Source: Streptomyces fulvoviolaceus (GTDB taxonomy: Bacteria > Actinomycetota > Actinomycetes > Streptomycetales > Streptomycetaceae). Taken from it: 64,000 nt of DNA. The number at the start of each line of letters is the position of its first letter. Position 1 is the first letter of the stretch. Both the position numbers and the translations under genes were made by a program. The notes beneath the pieces are model-generated. The model saw only the letters and a list, made by a program, of their open reading frames with translations, was not told where the DNA came from and ran no database searches. Of this stretch, positions 25,009 through 33,422 are shown one piece after another. Location: the NCBI RefSeq assembly GCF_000718165.1, contig NZ_JOEY01000026.1, positions 62,001 through 126,000 on the forward strand, given 5' to 3'.

Positions 25009-25671
25009 ATGCGCCGCACCGCCCGTGCCCTGTCCGCCGTCGCCCTGGCCGGTGCCGTCCTGGGCAGCACCGTGCCCGCCGCCTTCGCGGACCCGGCCGC
25101 GGAGGTCGACCCGAGCACCGTCTCCCCGGGCGGCAGCATCACCGTGTCGGTCACCTGCGACCCGACCGGCGGCACCCCGCCCGACACCCTCGACGCCACC
25201 TCGCAGGCCTTCGAGACGGGCACCGTCCGGCTGCAACTGGTCCCCGGCAACGAGGACGAGCTGACCGGCCCCGCCTACAGCGGCACCGCCCGGATCGCGG
25301 CCGCCGGGAACTTCGAGGAGGGCCCCGACGCGGTCGGCCGGGACTCCGCGTGGACCGTCGACGGCACTTGTCCGGCGGCGCCCGGCGGGCAGGGCAAGCC
25401 GTGGAGCGCCACGTTCGACGTCTCCCGCGGCAGTGGCGGCGGCAGCCGGTCGTGCACCGAGCCGCACGCCGATCCGCGCACCGAGCCGCAAGCCGAGCCG
25501 CGCGCCGATTCCTGCGCCAGCGCGGCCGTCCAGCGCGGGGTGCGGGCCGGCGAGGGCGGCACGTTCACGGAGTCCGTCCCCGCCCTGGTCGCCGGCGGGC
25601 TGCTGATCGCGGGCGCCATGGGAGCCGCCGTGTACCGGCTGCGGCGCAGGACACCTCCGGCCGACGCCTGA
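25009..25671 (+). CDS. Secreted protein with C-terminal membrane anchor
   Basis: 220 residues from ATG 25009, with a Sec signal peptide (VALAGAVLGSTVPAAFA). The extracellular part is Ig-like (VDPSTVSPGGSITVSVTCDP), and a charged spacer repeats EPHADPRTEPQAEPRADS. The C terminus has a membrane helix (LVAGGLLIAGAMGAAVYRL) followed by RRRT, so the protein is anchored facing out. Two Cys lie in CDP and GTCPAAP, and others in the spacer. The family is conserved in Streptomyces next to stress sigma factors as far as I recall; the function is unknown. Confidence 0.75.
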   Translation: MRRTARALSAVALAGAVLGSTVPAAFADPAAEVDPSTVSPGGSITVSVTCDPTGGTPPDTLDATSQAFETGTVRLQLVPGNEDELTGPAYSGTARIAAAGNFEEGPDAVGRDSAWTVDGTCPAAPGGQGKPWSATFDVSRGSGGGSRSCTEPHADPRTEPQAEPRADSCASAAVQRGVRAGEGGTFTESVPALVAGGLLIAGAMGAAVYRLRRRTPPADA

Positions 25672-25828
25672 CCCGGCCCGTGTGACGGGCGCAACCCGCA
25701 CGGGCGCTCATGCGCCGGCGGCGCCGTGGGTAACCACAGCGCGAGGGCACGAACCGCCCTGCACGACCGGCCGACACACCTGAGGCGACAGAGACAGCAG
25801 AAGACGAAGCCCCCTCACGGAGGTAACC

Positions 25829-27073
25829 ATGCGGACGGACCCGGAAGGCCACGGCCCCGTCCGCTACGGCCCGCCGCTCCCCGAGGACGGACTGCCCGTG
25901 CTGCCCGAGCTCACCGCCGTGCTCGCCGCGGCCGCCGCCCGCAGCCGGGCCGAGCCGGTCGGCGGCGGCACCGCCCTCCTCGAAGCCGCGTGCGGCTACG
26001 GGAACCGGCGCGGCCTGCCCGCCGAGCCCGACCATGTCGTGGCCGCCCCCGGCGCCCCGTCCCTCCTGCTCGCGCTGACCGCCGCGCTCGGCGGCGACGT
26101 CCTGGTGCCCCGGCCCTGCGCCGCCTGGTGGGCGCCGTACGCGCGCCTGTTGGGAAGACCCTTCTTCCACGTGGCGACACCGGCCGAGTGCGGCGGTGTC
26201 CCGGATCCGTACGCCCTCCTGGAGACCGTGCGCAGGGTGCGCGCCGAAGGCGGTGACCCGCGCCTCCTGGTGCTGTCCGTCGCCGACGACCCCACCGCCA
26301 CCGTCCCTCCGCCCGAGTTGCTGCACGCGACGATCGAGGCCGCCGCCGGCGAGGGCCTGCACCTGGTCAGCGACGAGACCTGGCGCGACACCCTGCACCT
26401 CCCGCACGACACCGTGCTGCTCAGCCCCGCCGAGATGCTGCCCGACCGGGTCACCGTCGTCACCGACCTGGCCGGCGCCCTGCTGCCGACCGGCTGGCCG
26501 GCCGCGATCGCCCGCTTCCCGCCGGGCGGGGCCGAGAGCGGCCTACGCGCGCGTGTGCTCGACGTGCTCACCGCGCTCGGAGCCCGGGTCGCCGCACCGG
26601 TCGCCGCGGCGGCCGCCTACGCGCTCGCGGAACCCGAGCCGGTCACCGCCCGCCTCGCCGCCGCCGTACGCCTGCACGCGCGCGTGGCCGCCGCCGCGCA
26701 CGCCGCCGTTGTCGCGGCGGGCGCGCTCTCCCGGCCCCCGCGGGCCGGCCGCCATCTCTACGTCGATCTCGGCCCCCTGCGGCCCGCGCTCACCGCGCAG
26801 GGGGTCGGCGACGCCCAGGACCTGGAGGACTTCCTCACCGCCCGGCTCGGCATGCCCGCGCCCGGCGGTCACCGCTTCGGCGACGATCTCGGGGCGCTGC
26901 GCGTACGGCTGTCCACCGGCTCGCTGCTCGGCGGCACCGACGAGGAACGCGCGGAATGCCTCACGTCACCCTCACCGTTGGAACTGCCACACGTGCAACG
27001 CGCGTTGATCACTTTGGAGTCGGTCTTCGACGAACTCCGCGACGACGCTCAGCGATGGGAGCCTCCTCGATGA
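25829..27073 (+). CDS. Aminotransferase-fold (fold type I) protein lacking lysine
   Basis: 414 residues from ATG 25829 with GGAGG upstream. The fold-type-I pattern is visible: an N-terminal ALLEAACGYGNRRGL, a glycine-rich cofactor-loop APGAPSLLLAL, an Asp-rich region and LVSDETWRDTLHLPHD. In class I aminotransferases the Schiff-base Lys follows about 25-30 residues later. Here the segment reads VTDLAGALLPTGWPAAIARFP, with Gly/Ala where S-x-x-K is expected. I find no lysine anywhere in the protein. It therefore cannot form the internal aldimine with pyridoxal phosphate and must be non-catalytic or have another chemistry. It is coupled (ATGA) to the NAPE-PLD-like gene. Confidence 0.75.
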   Translation: MRTDPEGHGPVRYGPPLPEDGLPVLPELTAVLAAAAARSRAEPVGGGTALLEAACGYGNRRGLPAEPDHVVAAPGAPSLLLALTAALGGDVLVPRPCAAWWAPYARLLGRPFFHVATPAECGGVPDPYALLETVRRVRAEGGDPRLLVLSVADDPTATVPPPELLHATIEAAAGEGLHLVSDETWRDTLHLPHDTVLLSPAEMLPDRVTVVTDLAGALLPTGWPAAIARFPPGGAESGLRARVLDVLTALGARVAAPVAAAAAYALAEPEPVTARLAAAVRLHARVAAAAHAAVVAAGALSRPPRAGRHLYVDLGPLRPALTAQGVGDAQDLEDFLTARLGMPAPGGHRFGDDLGALRVRLSTGSLLGGTDEERAECLTSPSPLELPHVQRALITLESVFDELRDDAQRWEPPR

Positions 27074-28128
27074 CGCAGCAGTCCGAGTCGACCACGAGCA
27101 CGCCCACCCAGGAAGCCGACGATCCGGCGGTCCTGTCCTCCTTCGCTCCGTCCCCGCCCCTCACCGAACCCCGCCCGCCGGGCGAGCGGCGGGTGTGGCC
27201 GCGGTCCTTCCACGACCGCCTGACCGCCCCGCTGCCCGGTCTCAAGGCCATGGCCCGGTTCGCCCGAGAGGGCTCCGTACGACCGGGACGCGAAGGCCTC
27301 GCGGACATCCCCCGGCTGCCCTTCGAGCCCGCCCCGCTGCCCGCCGTCGACGCGCGCACCGTCGCCGTCTCCTGGGCGGGACACGCCAGCTGGGTCATCA
27401 GGATCGGCGGGCTGACCGTCCTCACCGACCCGGTCTGGTCCCGCCGCATCCTCGGCACCCCGGCCCGCATCACCCCGGTCGGCATCCCCTGGAACTCGCT
27501 GCCCCGCATCGACGCGGTCGTCATCAGCCACAACCACTACGACCACCTGGACGCCCCCACCCTGCGCCGCCTCCCGCGCGACACCCCCGTGTTCGCGCCG
27601 GCCGGGCTCGCTCGCTGGTTCCGCCGCCGCCGGTTCACCGCGGTCACCGAACTGGACTGGTGGGAGGCGGCCGAACTGGGCGGCGTCCGCTTCGACTTCG
27701 TGCCCGCCCACCACTGGTCCAAGCGCTCCCTCGTCGACACCTGTCGCACCCTGTGGGGCGGCTGGGTCCTCACCGCCCCCGACGGACAGCGCGTCTACTT
27801 CGCGGGCGACACGGGCTACGGCCACTGGTTCGCCCGCATCGGCCGCCGCTACCCCGGCATCGACCTCGCCCTGCTCCCCATCGGCGCCTACGACCCCCGC
27901 TGGTGGCTCAGCGACGTCCACTGCGACCCGGAGGAGGCGGTGCGAGCGGCCCAGGACCTGGGTGCGCGCCGCATGGCACCGATGCACTGGGCGACGTTCG
28001 TGTTGTCGGCGGAACCGGTACTGGAGCCGCTCACGCGGGTGCGGGCGGCGTGGGAGAAGGCGGGGTTGGACAGGGAGGACCTGTGGGACCTGCCAGTTGG
28101 AGGCTCACGCGTACTGCAGCTGACCTAG
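27070..28128 (+). CDS. NAPE-PLD-like metallo-beta-lactamase-fold hydrolase
   Basis: 352 residues from ATG 27070, whose first bases overlap the preceding stop. The metal motif is SHNHYDHLD. Several further stretches match the N-acyl-phosphatidylethanolamine phospholipase D family closely: LTDPVWSRR, PRIDAVVISHNHYDHLD, ELDWWE, HHWSKRSLVD, FAGDTGYG and LLPIGAYDPRWW...DPEEAVR...MHWATF. The family cleaves N-acyl-PE to release N-acylethanolamine and phosphatidic acid; bacterial homologues are mostly uncharacterised. No signal peptide is seen. The adjacent lysine-free aminotransferase-like gene suggests a paired function. A DedA and another MBL-fold gene lie on the opposite strand just downstream. 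Confidence 0.88.
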   Translation: MTQQSESTTSTPTQEADDPAVLSSFAPSPPLTEPRPPGERRVWPRSFHDRLTAPLPGLKAMARFAREGSVRPGREGLADIPRLPFEPAPLPAVDARTVAVSWAGHASWVIRIGGLTVLTDPVWSRRILGTPARITPVGIPWNSLPRIDAVVISHNHYDHLDAPTLRRLPRDTPVFAPAGLARWFRRRRFTAVTELDWWEAAELGGVRFDFVPAHHWSKRSLVDTCRTLWGGWVLTAPDGQRVYFAGDTGYGHWFARIGRRYPGIDLALLPIGAYDPRWWLSDVHCDPEEAVRAAQDLGARRMAPMHWATFVLSAEPVLEPLTRVRAAWEKAGLDREDLWDLPVGGSRVLQLT

Positions 28129-28169
28129 GGGCGCGGGGAACTGCGCGACCAGCCACAACGGACCCGCAC
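28128..28169 (+). repeat. Streptomyces intergenic repeat, copy 2 (between convergent genes)
   Basis: Begins GGGGCGCGGGGAACTGCGCG and runs on to ACCAGCCACAACGGACCCGCAC. It starts at the stop of the NAPE-PLD-like gene and ends 14 bases before the convergent DedA gene. It lacks the left half of the hairpin present in the 58.65 kb copy. Confidence 0.7.
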
Positions 28170-28183
28170 CCCGCAACGAAACA

Positions 28184-28804
28184 TCACCTGGCAGATCGAA
28201 CCCGTCTCCACACACTCGGCGCAGCGCTGATCGTAAGGGTCAGCGCGACCGCCGCCACCACACCTTCCCAAGGCTCGTTGAACAGCGACCCACCAAGAAT
28301 CCCGATCAGCTGATACGTCACTGCCCACGCCAGGCAGGCCGGTAGATTCCCCCGCGCAAACCGCCGCAACGGCCACTCGGCCATCAGGCAAGCCAACATC
28401 ACCGGAATCCGCCCCGCCGGCACCAGCCGAGACAACACCAGCACAGCCACACCATGATCCGCCAACTTCGCCTGCGCCTGCGCAAGCCTCTCCTCCGGCG
28501 CCCGCGACCGAATCGCCTCCAGCCACCGAGACCCGTTCCGCGATCCCATCCCACGCCGCCCGAGCCAGTACAACGCCATGTCCCCGAGGAACGCCGCCAG
28601 CGAGGCCGTAACAAAAACCAGCGCCAACGCGAACGGCGCCGTCTGATGAAACGCCACCACAGCCGCCGTACTCACCAACGCCCCCGTCGGCACCACCGGC
28701 ACCAACGCCCCGAGCAGCACCAGCAGAAACAACGTCGGATACCCGATCGCCTGCTGCGTGGACTCGGGCGTCACACCCGTCGAGGCCGCGGCCAGCAGCA
28801 TCAC
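28184..28804 (-). CDS. DedA family membrane protein
   Basis: 206 residues; start GTG 28804 overlaps the upstream gene's stop (GTGA), with ATG 28801 an alternative. Four to five hydrophobic helices are present. The DedA signatures are a first re-entrant segment (VPVVPTGALVSTAAVVAFH), GDMALYWLGRRGMGSRNG and SRLVPAGRIPVMLACLMAEWPLRRFARGN. DedA proteins are thought to flip or translocate phospholipid and undecaprenyl phosphate. It is cotranscribed with the MBL-fold gene upstream. Confidence 0.88.
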   Translation of the reverse strand: MMLLAAASTGVTPESTQQAIGYPTLFLLVLLGALVPVVPTGALVSTAAVVAFHQTAPFALALVFVTASLAAFLGDMALYWLGRRGMGSRNGSRWLEAIRSRAPEERLAQAQAKLADHGVAVLVLSRLVPAGRIPVMLACLMAEWPLRRFARGNLPACLAWAVTYQLIGILGGSLFNEPWEGVVAAVALTLTISAAPSVWRRVRSAR

Positions 28805-29574
28805 CGTGCGACCTCCAGCCGCACACTCTCCCCGTGCTCCAGCCGGTGCACGGCGACCCCGGGCGCGTACTCCGCCGCCAACCGCACGAACTCCGCACCC
28901 GGCGCGTGGAATTCGTGCGGGCGCACCGCGTCCATCGCGATGGGCCAGTACGTGCCGTAGTGCACCGGCACCGCGCTGCGCGGTGCCAGCCGGGCCAGCG
29001 CCTGGGCCGCGCGCCCCGCGTCCAGGTGCCCCTCGCCGAGGTACGGCCCCCAGCCGCCGACCGGCAGCAGCGCCACGTCGACCGGTCCGACCTCCTTGGC
29101 CATGTCGTCGAAGAGGCCGGTGTCCCCGGCGAAGTAGGTGCGCCCCTCACCTTCGACGACGTATCCGAGCGCGGGGGAGCGGTGCGGTCCGACCGGCAGC
29201 CGCCGCCCGTCGTGCCGCGCGGGCACGGCCCGTATCACCAGGTCACCGACCTGTGTCTCGTCCCCGGGGGCCACCTCGGCGACCTGGAGGTGGGTGAGCC
29301 GGCGCAGCGCCGGCACCGCCCGTGGTGCGCCCCGGGGCACGAGCAGGTGCGTGCCCGGGGCGAGCCGCGCCAGCGAGGGAACGTGCAGGTGGTCGGCGTG
29401 CAGATGGGAGACGAGTGCGACGTCCGCGCACCAGGCGCCGGGCGGCGGCACCGCACCACGTCGGCGGCGCAGATGCGCGAGGCGGCGGGCGAACAGAGGG
29501 TCGGTGAGCACGCGTACGTCCGAATCCGTGACCGTGCAGGTGGCGTGACCCCACCAGGTGATCTCCACCGGCAC
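28801..29574 (-). CDS. MBL-fold metallo-hydrolase (UlaG/YtxJ-like)
   Basis: 257 residues from GTG 29574 with GGAGG upstream. WWGHATCTVTDSDVRVLTDPLF, SHLHADHLH (metal ligands), VPARHDG and YFAGDTGLFDDM are the signature of the UPF0173/UlaG-like metal-dependent hydrolases. The substrate is unknown. It differs from the NAPE-PLD-like protein at 27.1 kb. It forms a two-gene unit with DedA. Confidence 0.85.
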   Translation of the reverse strand: MPVEITWWGHATCTVTDSDVRVLTDPLFARRLAHLRRRRGAVPPPGAWCADVALVSHLHADHLHVPSLARLAPGTHLLVPRGAPRAVPALRRLTHLQVAEVAPGDETQVGDLVIRAVPARHDGRRLPVGPHRSPALGYVVEGEGRTYFAGDTGLFDDMAKEVGPVDVALLPVGGWGPYLGEGHLDAGRAAQALARLAPRSAVPVHYGTYWPIAMDAVRPHEFHAPGAEFVRLAAEYAPGVAVHRLEHGESVRLEVAR

Positions 29575-29658
29575 CTCTTTGCCTCCTTCGCACGACTCCC
29601 CCGAAGCCTACGGGCAGGAGTAGGGTCGGCGGCGAAACCCGGAGGTGAGGGGGACACC

Positions 29659-30060
29659 ATGGGACCGGTTCGGGTCACGGCGATCGCGAGTCTGACGCCA
29701 CTTGAGGAGTTGGACGCAGACCCCTTCCTGGTGGACTCCCGCAGCCAGCACGCGATGTGCGCCCGCTGGGCCGCCGAACGGGGTTACACCGTCAGACGCG
29801 AGCTGTTGGTGCGCGGACTGCGCCCCGACCACTGCGTGCTGTGGGACGGCGTCCGGCCGGGCACCGACCTCTTCGTGGCCCCCAGCCGCCGGGTCCTGGA
29901 GAGTGCTCTGTCCTCCGTCGAGGAGTTCACCGAGGAGTGCGCCCGCCGCGGCGTACGGGTCGAGACGGTGGGCTTCGCGGAGCCCGCCTACGACGCCCAG
30001 ATGAAGGCCCGGGTCCACCGGCGCCTGTCCATGCCGACGGCGGGATACGACGGCCGCTAG
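29659..30060 (+). CDS. Small protein resembling a serine-recombinase catalytic fold, residues degenerated
   Basis: 133 residues from ATG 29659, preceded by GGAGGTGAGGGGG. The layout VDSRSQHAMCARWAAERGYTVRRELLVRGLRPDHCVLWDG ... TDLFVAPSRRVLESALSSVEEFTEECARRGVRVETVG follows the resolvase N-terminal fold (Q-x-x-x-C..A..RG..V; a conserved region before the long helix; and ..RGV.....). The catalytic Ser-rich motif of active resolvases (YxRVSTxxQ) is not preserved at the N terminus, and there is no DNA-binding domain. I infer a domesticated non-catalytic relative; the resemblance is by eye only. Confidence 0.5.
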   Translation: MGPVRVTAIASLTPLEELDADPFLVDSRSQHAMCARWAAERGYTVRRELLVRGLRPDHCVLWDGVRPGTDLFVAPSRRVLESALSSVEEFTEECARRGVRVETVGFAEPAYDAQMKARVHRRLSMPTAGYDGR

Positions 30061-30128
30061 CGACCCGTGTGACAGGCTGGTCCCAGGGCCCGCACCGACG
30101 ACGGGCCGGGACGTGAGGTGTACGGGGC

Positions 30129-32174
30129 GTGCGTGGAGGGCGTTGGCGGCGGGTCGCCAGTCAGGTCGGCCGGAGCGTCGCGGTGTGGGTCGTCTCCACC
30201 CTCACGATGCTCGTCCTGGCAGGCATCCTGCCGGACTTCCGGCTCCAGTCCGTGGACGGCGACAGCGCCACCCGGATCGCCGTCACCGCGGCGTTCGGCG
30301 CCGGCGCCTTCGGTGTGCTGTCGGCCCTCGTCTGGCCGCTTCTCGTACGGCTGCTGCTGCTCGTGCCCGCGCTCGTGCTCGGGCTGCTGGTCTTCTTCCT
30401 CAACGGCGCGCTGCTGCTGATCGCGCTGCGCCTCAACCCCGCCGAGCGCGGCGACGCCGCCCCGGAGACCGCGGTCGTGGTCGCCGCCGTGATGTCCGCC
30501 GTCGCCTCCGCCACGGGTGGTGCGCTGGCCGTGCGCGACGACGACGCCTACCGGCGCCGGCTGTACCGCCTCGCCGACCGCCGCCGGGGCACCGGTCCGG
30601 CCATCCCCGCCACCCCCGGCATGGTCTTCATCCAGCTCGACGGCGTCGGCCACGACGTACTGACGGCCGCGGTGGGCAAGGGGCTGATGCCCACCGTCGC
30701 CAAGTGGCTGGGGGGCACCCACCGGCTCACCCCCTGGCGCACCGACTGGTCCAGCCAGACCGGCGCCAGCCAGCTCGGCATCCTGCACGGCAGCAACCAC
30801 GACGTCCCCGCCTTCCGCTGGTACGAGAAGGACACCGGGGAGGTGATGGTCAGCAACCGCCCGACCAGCGCCGCCGAACTCCAGCGCCGCGCCGTCGAGC
30901 GCACCGGCCACGGCGGGCTGCTCAGCGTCGACGGTGCCAGCCGCGGCAACCTCTTCGGCGGCGGCGCCGACGAGCAGGCCCTCGTCCTGTCCATCGCCAC
31001 CCGCCGCCGCAGCCGCGAGAACCGCTCCCGGGCGGGCTACTTCGCCTACTTCTCCGACCCGGCCAACGCCGTGCGCACCGCCATGTCCTTCGTCGCCGAG
31101 GTCGGCCGCGAGATCGGCCAGTCCACCCGTGCCCGCGTCCGCAAGGTGCGCCCGCGCGTGGGCCGCGGCGGCCTCTACCCCTTCGTCCGCGCCTTCGCGA
31201 CCGTCGTCGAACGCGACGTCGTGGTCGCCGCGGTGATGGGCGACATGCTCGCCGGCCGCACCGCCGTCTACGCCGACCTCGTGGCGTACGACGAAGTGGC
31301 ACACCACTCCGGGCCGATGAGCCGCGACGCGGAGAAGGTGCTCGAACGCCTCGACCGCTCCCTCGCGTTGATCGAGCAGATCGCGGAGCACGCCCCGCGC
31401 GCGTACCGGATCGTCGTGCTGTCCGACCACGGCCAGAGCCCCGGCGAGACCTTCCGCACCCGCTACGGCCTCACCCTCGGCGACCTGGTCCGGGCCGGCT
31501 CCGGGCTGCCCGTGCCGCGCAAGGCCGAGCGCACTCACAGCGGCGCGGAGGCTCGCGCGGCGGTACGTGCGGCACTGCGGCGGCCGGTCGAGGAGAGGCG
31601 CGAGCACCGGCCCGCTCGCCGCGGTTCCGAGCCGATCGTGTTGGCCTCCGGCAACCTCGGTCTGGTGTCCTTCCCGGATGTGCCGCACCGGATGTCCAAG
31701 GAGGAGATCGATGCGCGGCATCCTGCTCTGCTGACGACGCTTGCCAACCATCCCGGGATCGGGTTTCTTCTCGTGCGGAGCGAAGAGCATGGTGGGGTGG
31801 TGCTCGGGCCGTTCGGTACGGAGATCCCTCTGGGGCAACTCGACGACGAGCCGGGCCCGTTGGCGGACTTCGGGCCGGGCGTGGCCGACGTGGTCCGCCG
31901 GACGCACTCCTTTCCGCACACCGCCGACATCATGGTGAACTCCTGGTACGACCCGGTCGAGGGCGAGGTCCTTGCCTTCGAGGAGCAGATCGGTTCGCAC
32001 GGGGGACTCGGGGGTGCGCAGGGGAAGCCGTTCTTGCTGTCGCCGGTCGCGCTGTCCGAGCCGCCCGAGGAAATCGCCGGGGCGGAGCAGATCCACCGGG
32101 TGCTGCGTGGTTGGCTCGATGAGGCGGGCGGACCCCAAGTGCCGTTGCCTGCTCGGCAGGAGAGGGCCGCGTAG
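30129..32174 (+). CDS. Holin-4-like membrane domain fused to an alkaline-phosphatase-superfamily domain
   Basis: 681 residues from GTG 30129. About 130 N-terminal residues form four membrane helices (VAVWVVSTLTMLVLAGILP, VLSALVWPLLVRLLLLVPALVLGLLVFFLNGALLLIAL) of the kind labelled phage-holin-4_2. From about residue 155 the protein is a type I phosphodiesterase/alkaline-phosphatase fold: FIQLDGVGHD, TDWSSQTGASQ (metal and nucleophile Thr/Ser region), YDEVAHHSGP and VLSDHGQSPGETF. It is likely a membrane-anchored phosphodiesterase or phosphatase acting on lipid-linked or cell-wall substrates. No phage genes are near, so the holin label is not evidence of a prophage. Confidence 0.82.
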   Translation: MRGGRWRRVASQVGRSVAVWVVSTLTMLVLAGILPDFRLQSVDGDSATRIAVTAAFGAGAFGVLSALVWPLLVRLLLLVPALVLGLLVFFLNGALLLIALRLNPAERGDAAPETAVVVAAVMSAVASATGGALAVRDDDAYRRRLYRLADRRRGTGPAIPATPGMVFIQLDGVGHDVLTAAVGKGLMPTVAKWLGGTHRLTPWRTDWSSQTGASQLGILHGSNHDVPAFRWYEKDTGEVMVSNRPTSAAELQRRAVERTGHGGLLSVDGASRGNLFGGGADEQALVLSIATRRRSRENRSRAGYFAYFSDPANAVRTAMSFVAEVGREIGQSTRARVRKVRPRVGRGGLYPFVRAFATVVERDVVVAAVMGDMLAGRTAVYADLVAYDEVAHHSGPMSRDAEKVLERLDRSLALIEQIAEHAPRAYRIVVLSDHGQSPGETFRTRYGLTLGDLVRAGSGLPVPRKAERTHSGAEARAAVRAALRRPVEERREHRPARRGSEPIVLASGNLGLVSFPDVPHRMSKEEIDARHPALLTTLANHPGIGFLLVRSEEHGGVVLGPFGTEIPLGQLDDEPGPLADFGPGVADVVRRTHSFPHTADIMVNSWYDPVEGEVLAFEEQIGSHGGLGGAQGKPFLLSPVALSEPPEEIAGAEQIHRVLRGWLDEAGGPQVPLPARQERAA

Positions 32175-32197
32175 GCGTTTGCCCGCGGGCCGGTGGG

Positions 32198-32261
32198 GGC
32201 TTGTCGCGCCCACGCGGCGGAGCCGCATATCGATGCAAGCCCCGCGCCCCTCAAGGGGCGC
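32198..32261 (+). repeat. Intergenic repeat with two hairpins between the phosphatase and the MoxR gene
   Basis: Contains GCGGC-GGA-GCCGC-type pairing (32214-32226) and a GCGCCCC-tcaa-GGGGCGC stem-loop (32244-32261). The unit GCTTGTCGCGCCCACGCGG is common between Streptomyces genes from memory. The second hairpin is identical in arms to that at 58654-58671 and may terminate transcription of the phosphatase gene. Confidence 0.6.
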
Positions 32262-32360
32262 GTCACCTGGGCGTTGGAAAATCAGCTGCGGTGGTTCCGC
32301 TCGCCGCACACACTGTTCGAGTCACCCCCTCCCTCGAACAACTCCCCAGGAGCCCCTGTC

Positions 32361-33422
32361 TTGCAGGCTGCCGTCACCGTCACGCCCTCCCGTATCCCGG
32401 AACTGCTGCTCGGTCTCGCGACCGTGCGGCCCGTCTTCGTCTGGGGTGCCCCCGGCATCGGAAAGTCCTCCCTGGTCAGGGAGTTCGCCGAGTCGCTGGG
32501 CCTGGAGTGCGTGAGTCTGCTCGGCACCCAGCTGGCCCCCGAGGACCTGATCGGGGTGCCGCAGATCCGCGACGGGCGGTCGGTGTTCTGCCCGCCGGAG
32601 GCGATCGCCCGTGACGAGCCGTACTGCCTGTTCCTGGACGAGCTGAACGCAGCCACGCCGGACGTGCAGAAGGCGTTCTACTCGCTGATCCTGGACCGCC
32701 GTATCGGCAACTACGAGCTGCCGAAGGGCTCGATCGTCATCGGCGCCGGAAACCGGGCGACGGACAACGCCCTCGCCCGGCCCATCGCCTCCGCCCTCGT
32801 CAACCGCCTCACCCACGTCCACCTGGAGGCCTCTCCGAAGGACTGGCTGACCTGGGCGGCGAGCAACGGCATCCACCCCTGGATCCTGGACCACCTCACC
32901 GACCGCCCCGACCACCTGTGGTCCAAGCCGCCGAAGACCGAGGAGCCCTTCTCCACGCCCCGCTCCTGGCACATGCTCTCCGACGCGCTGCACTCCTTCG
33001 GTCACGGCCTCGACGAGGAGACCCTGAAGGTCCTCGCCCACGGCACGCTGACGCCCGCGCACGCCACCGCCTTCTGCGGCTACGTCAAGATCGTCCGTAG
33101 TCAGTTCGGCATCGAGGCGATCATCAAGGGCGACGCCCGCTGGCCGAACCGCATAGAGGACCGCGACCTGCTCTACTACCTCGCCGAGTCCTTCCGCGGG
33201 CGCCTGATCAAGGAACTGCCCGCGAGCAAGGAGCACATGTCGGCGAACGGCCGCCAGACCGCCTACCGCGCCAAGTCGCTGCTCGTGCAGCTCGCCGAGA
33301 TCTCCGTCGAGGTCGCGCAGACCGTCATCGCCTCCGACGCCGACGGCAATCCCCTACTGCCGTCGTGGTTCCTCGTCGAGGCGGCGCGGGACATGCCGCG
33401 GCTGGTGGAGGCGCGGCGATGA
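32361..33422 (+). CDS. MoxR-type AAA+ ATPase
   Basis: 353 residues from TTG 32361, with AGGAG about eight bases upstream; earlier starts are possible. Walker A is WGAPGIGKSS, Walker B LFLDELNAA, and there is a sensor-1 GAGNR and a C-terminal lid (RPIASALVNRLTHVHLEAS). MoxR ATPases act as chaperones that insert metals or mature partner proteins, and are typically encoded next to VWA-domain proteins. The next gene overlaps by four bases (ATGA) and encodes such a protein. Confidence 0.88.
   Translation: MQAAVTVTPSRIPELLLGLATVRPVFVWGAPGIGKSSLVREFAESLGLECVSLLGTQLAPEDLIGVPQIRDGRSVFCPPEAIARDEPYCLFLDELNAATPDVQKAFYSLILDRRIGNYELPKGSIVIGAGNRATDNALARPIASALVNRLTHVHLEASPKDWLTWAASNGIHPWILDHLTDRPDHLWSKPPKTEEPFSTPRSWHMLSDALHSFGHGLDEETLKVLAHGTLTPAHATAFCGYVKIVRSQFGIEAIIKGDARWPNRIEDRDLLYYLAESFRGRLIKELPASKEHMSANGRQTAYRAKSLLVQLAEISVEVAQTVIASDADGNPLLPSWFLVEAARDMPRLVEARR

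Noticed and set aside
30129..30520. Holin-like membrane helices as a prophage remnant
   Set aside because: The helices are fused to a phosphatase-fold domain, no other phage gene is near, and the flanks are ordinary chromosomal genes.
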